Positions 6,699 through 13,509 of a stretch of 15,855 bases of DNA are shown piece after piece; position 1 is the stretch's first letter, and each line of letters starts with the position of its first letter. The translations under genes and the position numbers were made by a program. The notes below the pieces were generated by a model that was not told the DNA's origin, did not search any database, and saw only the letters and a list, made by a program, of their open reading frames with translations. The stretch is taken from positions 1 to 15,855 of the forward strand of contig DATJEN010000208.1 in assembly GCA_035496575.1 (NCBI GenBank), in the 5' to 3' direction. The DNA is from PALSA-1355 sp035496575. GTDB taxonomy: Bacteria; Planctomycetota; Planctomycetia; Pirellulales; PALSA-1355.

Positions 6699-8531
6699 CT
6701 ACCGCAGCGGATTGCGTTTGCGCGGGCTCGATCCTTCGCGGCTCGGCTCGCTCGCGGTTGGTGCGTCCTTTTTGGACGCTGAAGCGGCGTCCGCGGAGCC
6801 GGATTCGGTCTGCGTGTCGGACGCTTGAATCTCGCGCGACAGGTCGAGCTGCTTCTGAATGCTGCCCGCCAGGCTTACGCCCGTGGCGCCTGACGAAGAG
6901 TCGCCTTGGGCGGTGGCGGCGGAAGCAACGCTGTTGCGCGCAGCCTTGGGACGCCGGTTGCTGGGCCGCCAGTCGCGCGGTCCGGCTGGCCGTTCAACGG
7001 CGCTGGGATTCAAGTTGCCGCCTGGCTGTTTGCCAGCCATGCCAGATGCAGAACTGGACTTACCTTCCGCGCGGTTGACGGCCTGGCGCGCGGGTTCGGC
7101 GAGCAGTTGGGGCGCCTGGATGGACTCTTCGGCAGCCGGCACTCGTGCGAGCGTCGGACCGCTTTTGGTCGGAGCCGAAGGCGCTACCGCAGGCGGGCCA
7201 GGCGGTTGCTGCCGCGAACGGACGAACATCTCGCGTGGGAAGAGAGCCTTTGAGTTCTTTGGATTGCCCGAGGCCGTGGCCGCCGGAATAGCGGCGGTCG
7301 CGGAGGCCTGATTGGGCTCATGGTCGCGCGGAATGTACTTCAACAGCGGGTCGGGTTCCGCTGGCTTGGGCCATAGCGACTTCGAGAACAAAGCTTTGGA
7401 TCTAGTTGGCTGCGAAGCGGGCGGTTCGACGGGTTGAGCTGGGGCGGCATTCGCGCTTGCCGCGGCGGCTGTTTGAACCGCCGTTGTCGGCGCTGGCAGC
7501 CGCGTCGACTGCGAGAATAAGGCACGCGACGAAGTGTCCGACGCTTGAAACCAATCGAGCATCGCTTCGTCAAACCCGCGCCCATCTGGACGGGGAGCAA
7601 ATAGCGCGCGGGTCTGCTCCGCGGGCATCGACGAAGTGACGGCCCGAGGAGGCGCATTATGCACGAGCGGAGTCGCCGGCGTGCCAGGTGAACCCGGGTT
7701 GCTAATGCCCAAATTTGGATAGTTGATCTTTCCGCCGGGCAGCAGAGCCTTTGGTTTTGCCGGCTGGGCGGTTGCGAGCCCCTGCCCTGGCATTGCCTCA
7801 GGCGTCGGGGCGGAAGTTCTGCTGAATAGAGCTTTCGCTTTTGGGGGCGTTGCGCCCGTCTGTTCAACCGGCGGTGTTTCAAGCGACTGCCGGAAGAGCG
7901 CTTTGGTGCGCTTCGCCATTGGCGACTGCGGCGGCGGCTGAGGCGGATCGGCATATTCCAAGCGCATGCCGGACGGCCATTTGAAGATGCCTCCCTGGCC
8001 CGCCTGAATGTTGGCTGAGGAAGGCAGAAGCGGATCGGAATGGGCCGGCCGCCGCTCGCCCGCTTGTGCTGGGTCGAGCTGCGAGCTGAGCGGCGCGGCC
8101 GCGGGGACGGAGGCGGATGCGGGGGTATTCGCCGCCGTCGTCGTGCCTTGTAGCCGGCTTTGCGGCTGGGTTGGGATCGGATGTGGCGCGGGCCCGTTTG
8201 GCGGCGCGCTTAATTTTGCTGGCGCCTGATTCAGCAACGCCTGCAACTCGGGCGGGATGCTATCGCCCGGGCGCATGATCACGACGATCGGCCGCGTGGT
8301 CGCACCGTCGGCTGAACTGACCGCAGGTTCCACGCGCTCGACGTCGGCAGCCGGGTTGATCTCGGCCGGCGCTTCGCTATCTCCGGCCGCGAGCCGATGG
8401 GCTTGGGCCGCCGCCCGCGCTGCCTTTGGCGCGCTCCACTGCGCAGGTTGAGCTGCGAAGGAACTCTCGACGGCAAACAACAGCGGCACGCAACCGAGCG
8501 CCGCGCGGCGGAGAGATCGGAAGGGAGACAT
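6699..8531 (-). CDS. Exported, largely disordered Ala/Pro-rich protein with seven KALF-type motifs
   Basis: A protein of 610 residues not assignable to a named family. Residues 1-27 form a signal peptide (MSPFRSLRR, hydrophobic GCVPLLFAV, cleavage near SFAAQ). Residues ~80-101 (PIVVIMRPGDSIPPELQALL) are the most ordered-looking segment. The rest is rich in Ala, Pro, Ser and Gln and should be disordered. Within residues 210-431 a short motif [KR]-A-L-[FL] occurs seven times, usually preceded by Lys/Thr/Ser/Pro. The last ~70 residues are Ser/Ala/Lys-rich with a basic end (SPRKRNPLR). Few acidic residues and no catalytic pattern are visible. ATG 8531 is followed directly by the signal peptide; the ribosome binding site is weak (GAGA ~7 nt upstream). 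The PDZ gene lies 188 nt downstream on the same strand. A binding, scaffolding or wall-associated role is a guess from composition only. Confidence 0.8.
   Translation of the reverse strand: MSPFRSLRRAALGCVPLLFAVESSFAAQPAQWSAPKAARAAAQAHRLAAGDSEAPAEINPAADVERVEPAVSSADGATTRPIVVIMRPGDSIPPELQALLNQAPAKLSAPPNGPAPHPIPTQPQSRLQGTTTAANTPASASVPAAAPLSSQLDPAQAGERRPAHSDPLLPSSANIQAGQGGIFKWPSGMRLEYADPPQPPPQSPMAKRTKALFRQSLETPPVEQTGATPPKAKALFSRTSAPTPEAMPGQGLATAQPAKPKALLPGGKINYPNLGISNPGSPGTPATPLVHNAPPRAVTSSMPAEQTRALFAPRPDGRGFDEAMLDWFQASDTSSRALFSQSTRLPAPTTAVQTAAAASANAAPAQPVEPPASQPTRSKALFSKSLWPKPAEPDPLLKYIPRDHEPNQASATAAIPAATASGNPKNSKALFPREMFVRSRQQPPGPPAVAPSAPTKSGPTLARVPAAEESIQAPQLLAEPARQAVNRAEGKSSSASGMAGKQPGGNLNPSAVERPAGPRDWRPSNRRPKAARNSVASAATAQGDSSSGATGVSLAGSIQKQLDLSREIQASDTQTESGSADAASASKKDAPTASEPSREGSSPRKRNPLR
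7239..7904 (-). repeat. Seven degenerate KALF peptide motifs within the 610-residue protein
   Basis: Motif copies begin at residues 210 (KALF), 233 (KALF), 261 (KALL), 308 (RALF), 336 (RALF), 379 (KALF) and 428 (KALF), with 23 to 49 residues between starts. Frequent followers are Ser, Arg or Pro. The codons differ in every copy (for example AAA-GCG-CTC-TTC, AAA-GCT-CTA-TTC, CGC-GCG-CTA-TTT, CGT-GCC-TTA-TTC, AAA-GCT-TTG-TTC), so the repeat is visible in protein and not as a DNA tandem repeat. Confidence 0.8.
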
Positions 8532-8732
8532 GGGAATTCTCTGCGAGATGGGATGCGAGACGTGGGCTCTCCGCTCGCGCTGCCAGGCGTCAGGCAGACG
8601 AGCACTATGTGTTAAATAGTTCGGGTCTTAACGGCAAATACGCGCGTTTAATCGCGCAACAACGCACAGACTATCGGACCGCTACAGCTTCGCGCGCAAT
8701 CAACGCTTTCATCGAGGTAGATGCTTGGATCG

Positions 8733-9497
8733 CTAGTGGACACCGCTTGGGTCGGGGAACGAAAGATAATTACGCCGCACCGTCTGCATATTGAGAGCCC
8801 CGCGATTGGCTTCGCTCATGCGGACTCCCAGGGGATTGATGGCTTTCACCATGGTGTTGGGCTTGGCGACGACCAAGATTCCGTTCTTCTGCCACTGCTT
8901 CAGAAACTCCGGCACCTTGGTGCGCACGTTGCCGCGGATCGGATCGGCCAGGTAGGCGTACTCGCCGTCCGTTCCGCGATAGACAACAAAGTGGTCGTGA
9001 CCGTTGACCGTGATGCCCACGATGACGGGGACTTTGGATTGTCTGAGCTCGGAGAATTGCACTTTTCCCATCGAGGCTTCATATCCAACTTTATTGGCCA
9101 GATCTCTCAAGTCGGTGAGCGTGAGACCATTCTCGACGCGGTCCTTCAGCTCGGCCGGAGTTAATTTCAACTTCGGCAGTAACGCCAAAAAATCCGCTTC
9201 GGTGGCGGGATCACCCCAGTAATAACGAACGACCGTGGCCAACACGGCGGCGCCGCAGGAAAAGTCCTGCTTCTGCATCACGATGTTACGGCGCTGCAGC
9301 TCCTGATAGCTCCAAATGTATTCGAAAAAAATGCGGTCCGGGTCGCGCACCGGGGCACGGCCGTGCTCGTTGTCGGCGCGAGCCACCGACAGCGACGCAA
9401 CCGCGATCGCGATCGCCAAGGGCCAGCACAGCAGTCGTGCCACAAGTGCTCTGCCGCCAGGCGCGCATTCGGTTCTCGTCGGCGGTAGTGCTCGCAT
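8733..9497 (-). CDS. Exported C39-family cysteine peptidase (FapD-like)
   Basis: A protein of 254 residues. A signal or anchor segment at ~18-40 (LLCWPLAIAIAVASLSVARA) is followed by a C39 peptidase-like domain. The papain-like site is complete: Gln75 six residues before Cys81 (QKQDFSCGAA), His169 in GHDHFVVY and Asp185 in LADP. C39 domains cleave double-glycine-type leaders when fused to ABC exporters; here the domain is alone and exported, as in FapD of the Pseudomonas Fap amyloid operon. It follows the beta-barrel gene by 26 nt on the same strand, so the two form an operon. ATG 9497 is chosen because a longer in-frame start at 9611 would overlap the barrel gene by ~90 nt and put the hydrophobic segment far inside. 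The C-terminal ~45 residues past the catalytic core (KAINPLGVRMSEANRGALN and on) are of unknown role. No terminator is clear downstream. Confidence 0.85.
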   Translation of the reverse strand: MRALPPTRTECAPGGRALVARLLCWPLAIAIAVASLSVARADNEHGRAPVRDPDRIFFEYIWSYQELQRRNIVMQKQDFSCGAAVLATVVRYYWGDPATEADFLALLPKLKLTPAELKDRVENGLTLTDLRDLANKVGYEASMGKVQFSELRQSKVPVIVGITVNGHDHFVVYRGTDGEYAYLADPIRGNVRTKVPEFLKQWQKNGILVVAKPNTMVKAINPLGVRMSEANRGALNMQTVRRNYLSFPDPSGVH

Positions 9498-9523
9498 AAA
9501 GCCTGGCGCGCACGCGGCGCTGA

Positions 9524-10810
9524 TCAGTAATACGTGATGATGATGCCGAAGTTGGCCTGCGGCGCGGAATCCGTGAGCCCAAACTGAACGAACGGTTCCA
9601 GGATCTTGCAACGCCGGGCGATGGTGGCGGCCATCCGCACCGTGAGGGGCTCCAGATTCGAGCCCGGCACCGTCACGTTATTCGCGCGCACGTCGGTAAT
9701 GTAAAAACCTTGAAAGGCGGTGCTGAGCGTAACGCGGTCGTTCACCGAAAAACCGACGCCCATCTGATAGAAGATTTGTTCGCCGGGAGCGAACAGCAAG
9801 CCATCAAACGGGCGTTCGAACAAATGGCGGTAGCCACCGCCATAGAAGACGATGATCGGGTCATAACGGTTGATGCATACCAGTGAGGCCGACATGGCCC
9901 AAAAGCCCTGTCCCAAGGTGGACCCCGGCACCAGGCCAAAAATCGGCGATGAAAAAGCGCCCGTGGGGGCCGTGAAGTTCATCGAGGCGATCACGTCGGG
10001 CAGGTCGGATTCGGCTTTGAGCAAGTGAAAGCTTGCGCCGGCAGTGAGGTCGCCCGATCCGCCCACGGTGGTGCTGTCGCTTGTGCCGAAAGTCGAGACC
10101 TGCGAATTCGAAAAGCCCATCGGCATGGTCGCGAAGAGCTGGACGTTCTTGCTCCAGCCGTACCGAACCGCGAGCGGGGTGTAGAACAACCGGCGCCGCA
10201 GCAGACCTTCCACCACGTCGGTTACCTGGCCCGTATTCGGGTCAAACACCGGCACCGGGAAATCGTTGCTGAAGTGGGCGTATGCGGCGCCCGTATCGAA
10301 CTGCCAGGCGCCGGGAGCCAGCAGCACGTCCTGCGCCCGCAAGAATTGCAAAGCGTTGGATTCAGGCGCGCGGCCAAAAGTCGGCGGAGTCTGGCCATCC
10401 TTCTTTTCTTCGGGCTTTTCATCCTTGTCGTCATCGCTGTCGCCGCCCTGGGCGTCTTGCTTGGCCGCCAACATGACAGGCGTTTCGAAGCTCGTCAGTT
10501 GAATCGAGCTGTCGACCTGCAGGCCGGGCGCATCGGCGATCGAGGGCAGCCGCAGGATAGGAGCTGGCTGGCCCAGGTGTTCGACATAATCACGCGCAAA
10601 CCAGGTCGGAGATTCAGCGCGCGGCGCTTCGGGCGCTCGCGCGATAGACGCGACAGGCGCGGGAACGGGCGGTGGCAAGCGTCTTATCGGCGTCCATTCG
10701 TCGGCGACGGCCGGCAAGCAAACGAGCGTGGATGCTAGCGCAATGGTCAGCGAGCGCCACACCCGGAGGTGTGTAGTCGGCCTTTTTGCCGGGCGCACCT
10801 GTTCCATCAT
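9524..10810 (-). CDS. Outer-membrane beta-barrel protein, partner of the C39 peptidase (FapF-like or transporter-type)
   Basis: A protein of 428 residues. The signal peptide ends near Ala36 (LTIALASTLVCLPAVADEW). Residues 40-155 form a Pro-rich then highly charged linker (SDDDKDEKPEEKKDG at ~125-139) expected in the periplasm. Residues ~160-428 show alternating amphipathic strands with frequent aromatics (FDTGAAYAHFSNDF, FYGGGYRHLFERP, FYQMGVGFSVNDRV) and end in ITYY, fitting a barrel of about twelve strands. The late FVQFGLTDSAP segment resembles the C-termini of channel proteins paired with C39 peptidases. In Fap systems FapF forms the secretion pore for amyloid subunits and FapD is the C39 peptidase; gene order here (barrel then peptidase) differs. 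ATG 10810 or the adjacent ATG 10807 are both served by GGAG 5-8 nt upstream. A 16-nt UCCG-loop hairpin lies ~38 nt into the message. Confidence 0.75.
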   Translation of the reverse strand: MMEQVRPAKRPTTHLRVWRSLTIALASTLVCLPAVADEWTPIRRLPPPVPAPVASIARAPEAPRAESPTWFARDYVEHLGQPAPILRLPSIADAPGLQVDSSIQLTSFETPVMLAAKQDAQGGDSDDDKDEKPEEKKDGQTPPTFGRAPESNALQFLRAQDVLLAPGAWQFDTGAAYAHFSNDFPVPVFDPNTGQVTDVVEGLLRRRLFYTPLAVRYGWSKNVQLFATMPMGFSNSQVSTFGTSDSTTVGGSGDLTAGASFHLLKAESDLPDVIASMNFTAPTGAFSSPIFGLVPGSTLGQGFWAMSASLVCINRYDPIIVFYGGGYRHLFERPFDGLLFAPGEQIFYQMGVGFSVNDRVTLSTAFQGFYITDVRANNVTVPGSNLEPLTVRMAATIARRCKILEPFVQFGLTDSAPQANFGIIITYY

Positions 10811-11211
10811 CCTTGCTCCAGCCCTTTGTAAACGAGCGTGCGTGGGTCGGTTTGTGCCTGGATCGTGTGACCGCGGATGAACGAGGAACGACCGGCCCAT
10901 CGGGCAAAACCCACCCTTTGCGTATATTCGGATCGACCAGCACCACCGGAACGATGAGAACAATGCCTACATCCGGAATGCTTCGCCCAGCTTTCCCAGC
11001 TTGGTGGCTCTCGCGGCGCGGCTCGCTGCATTTCCGCCGGGTCAGGCCGTAAGTTGGCAATTCATCGACAAATAGATTGCCAGCACGACCGATCGGGCAA
11101 ACCCGACACGGGGCAAGCAAGAGCCGCCCGCGGCCGCTGACAGCGGCTTAAGCCGCGATAAACCTTGACGGTTGTCCTGGCTGTTGGGGTTTGTGGAACC
11201 TTGCCAGATAT

Positions 11212-11403
11212 TCACGTTGAAACGACAGCACCCGGAGGTATGAATTTCTCCGCAGGTGAGGACGATGACACCTGCAACGAAAAGTGCGGCGGCGACTGGC
11301 CCGCCACACTCAGTTGAAGTTGAGTTCCCATCCAGCCAGTCTCCGCGAAAGTGGAAGCGTCGTCCTCGGGCGGCGCGTCCAACCAAATCACGTCGTTGCT
11401 CAT
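11212..11403 (-). CDS. Possible small protein of 63 residues, unrecognised
   Basis: An ATG at 11403 opens a 63-residue frame starting MSNDVIWLDAPPEDDAS. The first half is acidic and uses GC-ending codons as the neighbours do, which most other frames in this spacer do not show. The second half is Ser/Pro-rich and less convincing. There is no clear ribosome binding site, no signal peptide and no family resemblance. It may be chance in a GC-rich spacer, a small protein, or the remains of a larger gene. Confidence 0.2.
   Translation of the reverse strand: MSNDVIWLDAPPEDDASTFAETGWMGTQLQLSVAGQSPPHFSLQVSSSSPAEKFIPPGAVVST
11217..11244 (+). promoter_or_regulatory. Candidate promoter for the second barrel gene
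   Basis: TTGAAA at 11217-11222 and TATGAA at 11239-11244 are spaced 16 nt. If used, the leader before the ATG at 11476 would be ~225 nt and would carry the CCCGGAGGT copy at 11447. The match is moderate and other choices in this spacer cannot be excluded. Confidence 0.25.
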
Positions 11404-11475
11404 TTCATTGATCCGGCGAATCGCACCGCGCGAGCGGCGGCGAGGGCCCGGAGGTCTCCCTGGAGGGGTGAGGTC

Positions 11476-12642
11476 ATGAAGACAGGTAAGAAGTGGCTCT
11501 GTGCGCTGGCCGCCGCGCTAGGATGCGCGATGCCGTCAGCCGGTATGGCCGAGGATATTTTTGAGGGAGTCGCCGATCAGCACTCCGCTTTAGTACAGCA
11601 GACGTCGGCCAACCGTTGGGAAGCTCCGGCTCCGCCGCAGCCCATGCCCGAACCGGGCGCCCCGGTGCCGATCGCGCCGGCAGCTCCCGCCAACATCGAT
11701 CTCGGCGGCGGCGGCTGCGATAGCTGCTGCACGCCCGGTTTCCAATGGATCGGCAGCGTGGAGGCTACGTATTTCTGGCCGCAGTTCAACCGTTCGTTCT
11801 TGCGCAACACGCTGACGAACGACTTGGGAACGCAGACGATCGTTTCGAACTCGGCGGCAGGCTCGGCGGACGGCAGCTTCATCGCCGCGCCGCGCGTGAC
11901 CGCCGGTTTGCAGGGCGATCGTTGGGGCCTGGTCGGCCGTTACTGGTTCGCGTCAACCTGGCAATCGGGCTTCCTGCCCGCTATTCCCGGCGGCGCTTCG
12001 CAAGGCCTGATTGGCTTCGATGGTTTCCGCGCCTATACGGTCGACCTGGAAGTGCAGCGGCGTTTTTGCTGCTGCAACTGGGACATGTATGGGTTCGGGG
12101 GTGTCCGGTATGCCGCGGTCAACAACGACCGTGTGTTGACCTCGACCAACTCGTTCAATGGCCCCGATCTGTCGACGACGAGCTATGCCAGCCAGCAATT
12201 CTTCGGAACTGGTCTCACGTTCGGCGTCTATGGAATGCGGCCGATCTGGTGCGATGATTCGCCCGTGAAGTTGTTCTTTGCGAATCGCTATTCGGTCCTG
12301 TGGGGCAATGGCGGCGCCGCTGCCCAGACCAGCGCGACTTCGATCGATACGCTCAACTCGCTGACATCGACCAATGGCGCCGCGGCCAAGGGCCCGGGCG
12401 ACTTGTTCATCGCCGAGATTCAGCTCGGTTTGCAGTGGGATGCGTGCCTGCGATGTTTGCCTGGCCGCGTGTTTGTGCGAAGCGCGCTTGAGTATCAATA
12501 CTGGGATACCAATCGCGGCGGCCAGGCCAGTGCCAACTCGTTCGTGCAGGGCGGCGGCATCGCAGCCACCTCGGAAGCCAGCGCAGGCACGATGTTGTTC
12601 AGCCTGATCGGTTTCAACATTGGCGCCGGCATCATGTACTAA
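11476..12642 (+). CDS. Cysteine-containing outer-membrane beta-barrel protein (Lpg1974 / BBP7-like)
   Basis: A protein of 388 residues. The signal peptide is MKTGKKW plus a hydrophobic core, with cleavage near GMAED at ~25. A Pro-rich linker (50-72) leads to GGGGCDSCC, then the barrel begins with FQWIGSVEATYFWPQF, a strand type used at the start of Lpg1974-family porins and the planctomycete BBP7 proteins. Alternating strands continue (RWGLVGRYWFAS, AYTVDLEVQRRF, VKLFFANRYSVLWG, VFVRSALEYQYWD) to the end (GAGIMY). Nine cysteines are predicted in the mature chain, mostly in clusters: 81/84/85, 198-200, 259 and 324/327. Long Ser/Thr/Asn-rich loops (~280-305) should face outward. The role is probably pore or structural. 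ATG 11476 has GGAGGGGTGAGG just upstream, clearly favouring it over the longer in-frame start at 11284. A strong terminator follows. Confidence 0.82.
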   Translation: MKTGKKWLCALAAALGCAMPSAGMAEDIFEGVADQHSALVQQTSANRWEAPAPPQPMPEPGAPVPIAPAAPANIDLGGGGCDSCCTPGFQWIGSVEATYFWPQFNRSFLRNTLTNDLGTQTIVSNSAAGSADGSFIAAPRVTAGLQGDRWGLVGRYWFASTWQSGFLPAIPGGASQGLIGFDGFRAYTVDLEVQRRFCCCNWDMYGFGGVRYAAVNNDRVLTSTNSFNGPDLSTTSYASQQFFGTGLTFGVYGMRPIWCDDSPVKLFFANRYSVLWGNGGAAAQTSATSIDTLNSLTSTNGAAAKGPGDLFIAEIQLGLQWDACLRCLPGRVFVRSALEYQYWDTNRGGQASANSFVQGGGIAATSEASAGTMLFSLIGFNIGAGIMY

Positions 12643-12671
12643 GCCGGATAGTTCACGTCGGTTAAACGCAA

Positions 12672-12715
12672 CGGCCCTGCCACTGATTGCTCGGTGGCAG
12701 GGCCGCCTTGTTTTT
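12672..12715 (+). terminator. Intrinsic terminator of the second barrel gene
   Basis: A 12-bp perfect stem, CGGCCCTGCCAC (12672-12683) with GTGGCAGGGCCG (12694-12705), encloses a 10-nt loop and is followed by CCTTGTTTTT. It starts 30 nt after the stop codon at 12642. On the other strand the hairpin is followed only by a weak T-rich stretch, so it mainly serves the plus-strand gene. Confidence 0.88.
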
Positions 12716-12756
12716 GTCAGGCCGGATGGCCCGCACTACCAGTCAGGGCAGTGAGC

Positions 12757-13143
12757 TTAGTTAGCGCGAGCGAACGAAGCGCCACCAGCCACGCCGAGGT
12801 TGGCTCTGACGGAGAAGCCGGTGCTGTCCACGTTGACCTTGACGGTGCCAGCTACGCTGATGTTACCGCCGACGGCGCTCGAGCCGCCGCTGTAGTGACT
12901 CGAGGAGGCGTGATAGCCATTGGTCGAGGTCTGGCCGCGATAGTTCGCGGTGCCTTGACCCCAAACCGAAGCGCTCGTGCCCTTACCACGGATGGCCAGG
13001 CCATCGCTGTCCGACATCAACTGCATGCTGCCGAGGCCCATGCTGCTGAGGGTGGACTTCGAAACCCGCTCAGCCGCCGAAGCCGAGGCGACCATGCCAG
13101 CCAACACTACCAAGGCAGCGCAAGCCAATGCAACATTCTTCAT
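12757..13143 (-). CDS. Small exported Gly/Ser/Ala-rich protein, 128 residues
   Basis: Not assignable to a named family. Residues 1-23 form a classic signal peptide (MKNVALACAALVVLAGMVASASA, cleaved before AERV). A conserved-looking segment follows, SKSTLSSMGLGSMQLMSDSDGLAIRGKG (~28-55), with methionine- and glycine-spaced residues. Residues 58-95 are rich in Ser, Gly, Tyr, Asn and Ala (SVWGQGTANYRGQTSTNGYH), and 96-120 alternate Val with polar residues (ISVAGTVKVNVDSTGFSV), strongly beta-prone. The mature chain has no cysteine and very few charges. ATG 13143 has GAGGA 8 nt upstream. A TTGACA promoter and a ~160-nt leader with a hairpin precede it. Composition and strand pattern suit a secreted, self-assembling or surface protein; that is inference. 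It could be cargo of the nearby barrel/C39 pair. Confidence 0.8.
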   Translation of the reverse strand: MKNVALACAALVVLAGMVASASAAERVSKSTLSSMGLGSMQLMSDSDGLAIRGKGTSASVWGQGTANYRGQTSTNGYHASSSHYSGGSSAVGGNISVAGTVKVNVDSTGFSVRANLGVAGGASFARAN

Positions 13144-13241
13144 TGTTGTGTCCTCACGAAAGTAAAATGTGACGGCAAAATACCGATACGATGGCTGTGC
13201 GGGAGCACACCACCCGGTTACGAGACGCGCGGTCGAAGTCG

Positions 13242-13256
13242 CCGGAGGTCCTCCGG
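13242..13256 (-). promoter_or_regulatory. Leader hairpin of the small exported protein
   Basis: CCGGAGG (13242-13248), one base, then CCTCCGG (13250-13256) form a 7-bp GC-rich inverted repeat ~100 nt before the start codon at 13143 and downstream of the predicted promoter, so inside the mRNA leader. There is no U-tract. It could stabilise the transcript or act on translation. The function is unproven. Confidence 0.3.
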
Positions 13257-13306
13257 ACTCAACCCACACTCAATGAGGCTGCGCAGCGATCAATTGAGAG
13301 ATTGTC

Positions 13307-13335
13307 ACGGTAGCGAGGGTAAAACCGGTTGTCAA
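13307..13335 (-). promoter_or_regulatory. Sigma70-like promoter of the small exported protein
   Basis: Read on the minus strand, a perfect TTGACA box (13330-13335) and TACCGT (13307-13312) are 17 nt apart. The -10 is only 3 of 6 but keeps the key T, A and final T. Transcription would begin near 13300, giving a leader of ~157 nt. Confidence 0.45.
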
Positions 13336-13393
13336 GGATTTGACGCTTTATTTTTCCCACTCGCCCCATCTTGAGACAGTTCGACGTAAGTCG

Positions 13394-13422
13394 TTGCCGC
13401 TCGTGGATTAACTCGCCATATT
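13394..13422 (+). promoter_or_regulatory. Candidate promoter of the Mpo1-like gene
   Basis: TTGCCG (13394-13399) and CATATT (13417-13422) are spaced 17 nt, four of six matches each, ~88 nt before the GTG at 13510. A nearby TAAAAT offers an alternative -10 without a good -35. Confidence 0.35.
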
Positions 13423-13509
13423 GGGGTTTAAAATGCGGATGATGGGAAAAGATCAGGGTAGAAAAACGTTTGGGGCGGTCAAAAACCATCCGAAATGGGA
13501 GCCTTTGTC

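Larger units (their letters stand above)
10811..11475. other. 665-nt spacer between divergent barrel genes
   Basis: No convincing gene of normal size is present. All frames that stay open give basic, unstructured peptides without recognisable motifs. Visible structure: a perfect 14-nt palindrome GCGGCTTAAGCCGC at 11143-11156; a shared ATCGGGCAAA word at 10899-10908 and 11092-11101; copies of the CCCGGAGGT word at 11231-11239 and 11447-11455; and a candidate plus promoter at 11217-11244. A small minus-strand frame at 11212-11403 is listed separately. The region must hold the promoters of both flanking divergent barrel genes; the minus-strand one was not identified. Confidence 0.5.
13144..13509. 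other. AT-richer divergent intergenic region
   Basis: No gene is supported in these 366 nt between two divergent genes. The segment ~13300-13490 is clearly richer in A/T than its surroundings. It holds a minus-strand promoter (13307-13335), a plus-strand promoter candidate (13394-13422), a leader hairpin (13242-13256), and a small GTCAA-ggat-TTGAC inverted repeat at 13331-13344 overlapping the minus -35 box, which could be an operator. Confidence 0.5.

Noticed and set aside
10614..11120. Minus-strand open frame with a hydrophobic VGIVLIVPVVLV stretch upstream of the barrel gene
   Set aside because: It overlaps the supported barrel gene in another frame, lacks a good start site, and the hydrophobic run is short and isolated.
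11237..11314. 25-codon plus frame starting directly after GGAGGT at 11240
   Set aside because: The ribosome binding site touches the start codon with almost no spacing, the peptide is very short and it is opposite another weak frame.
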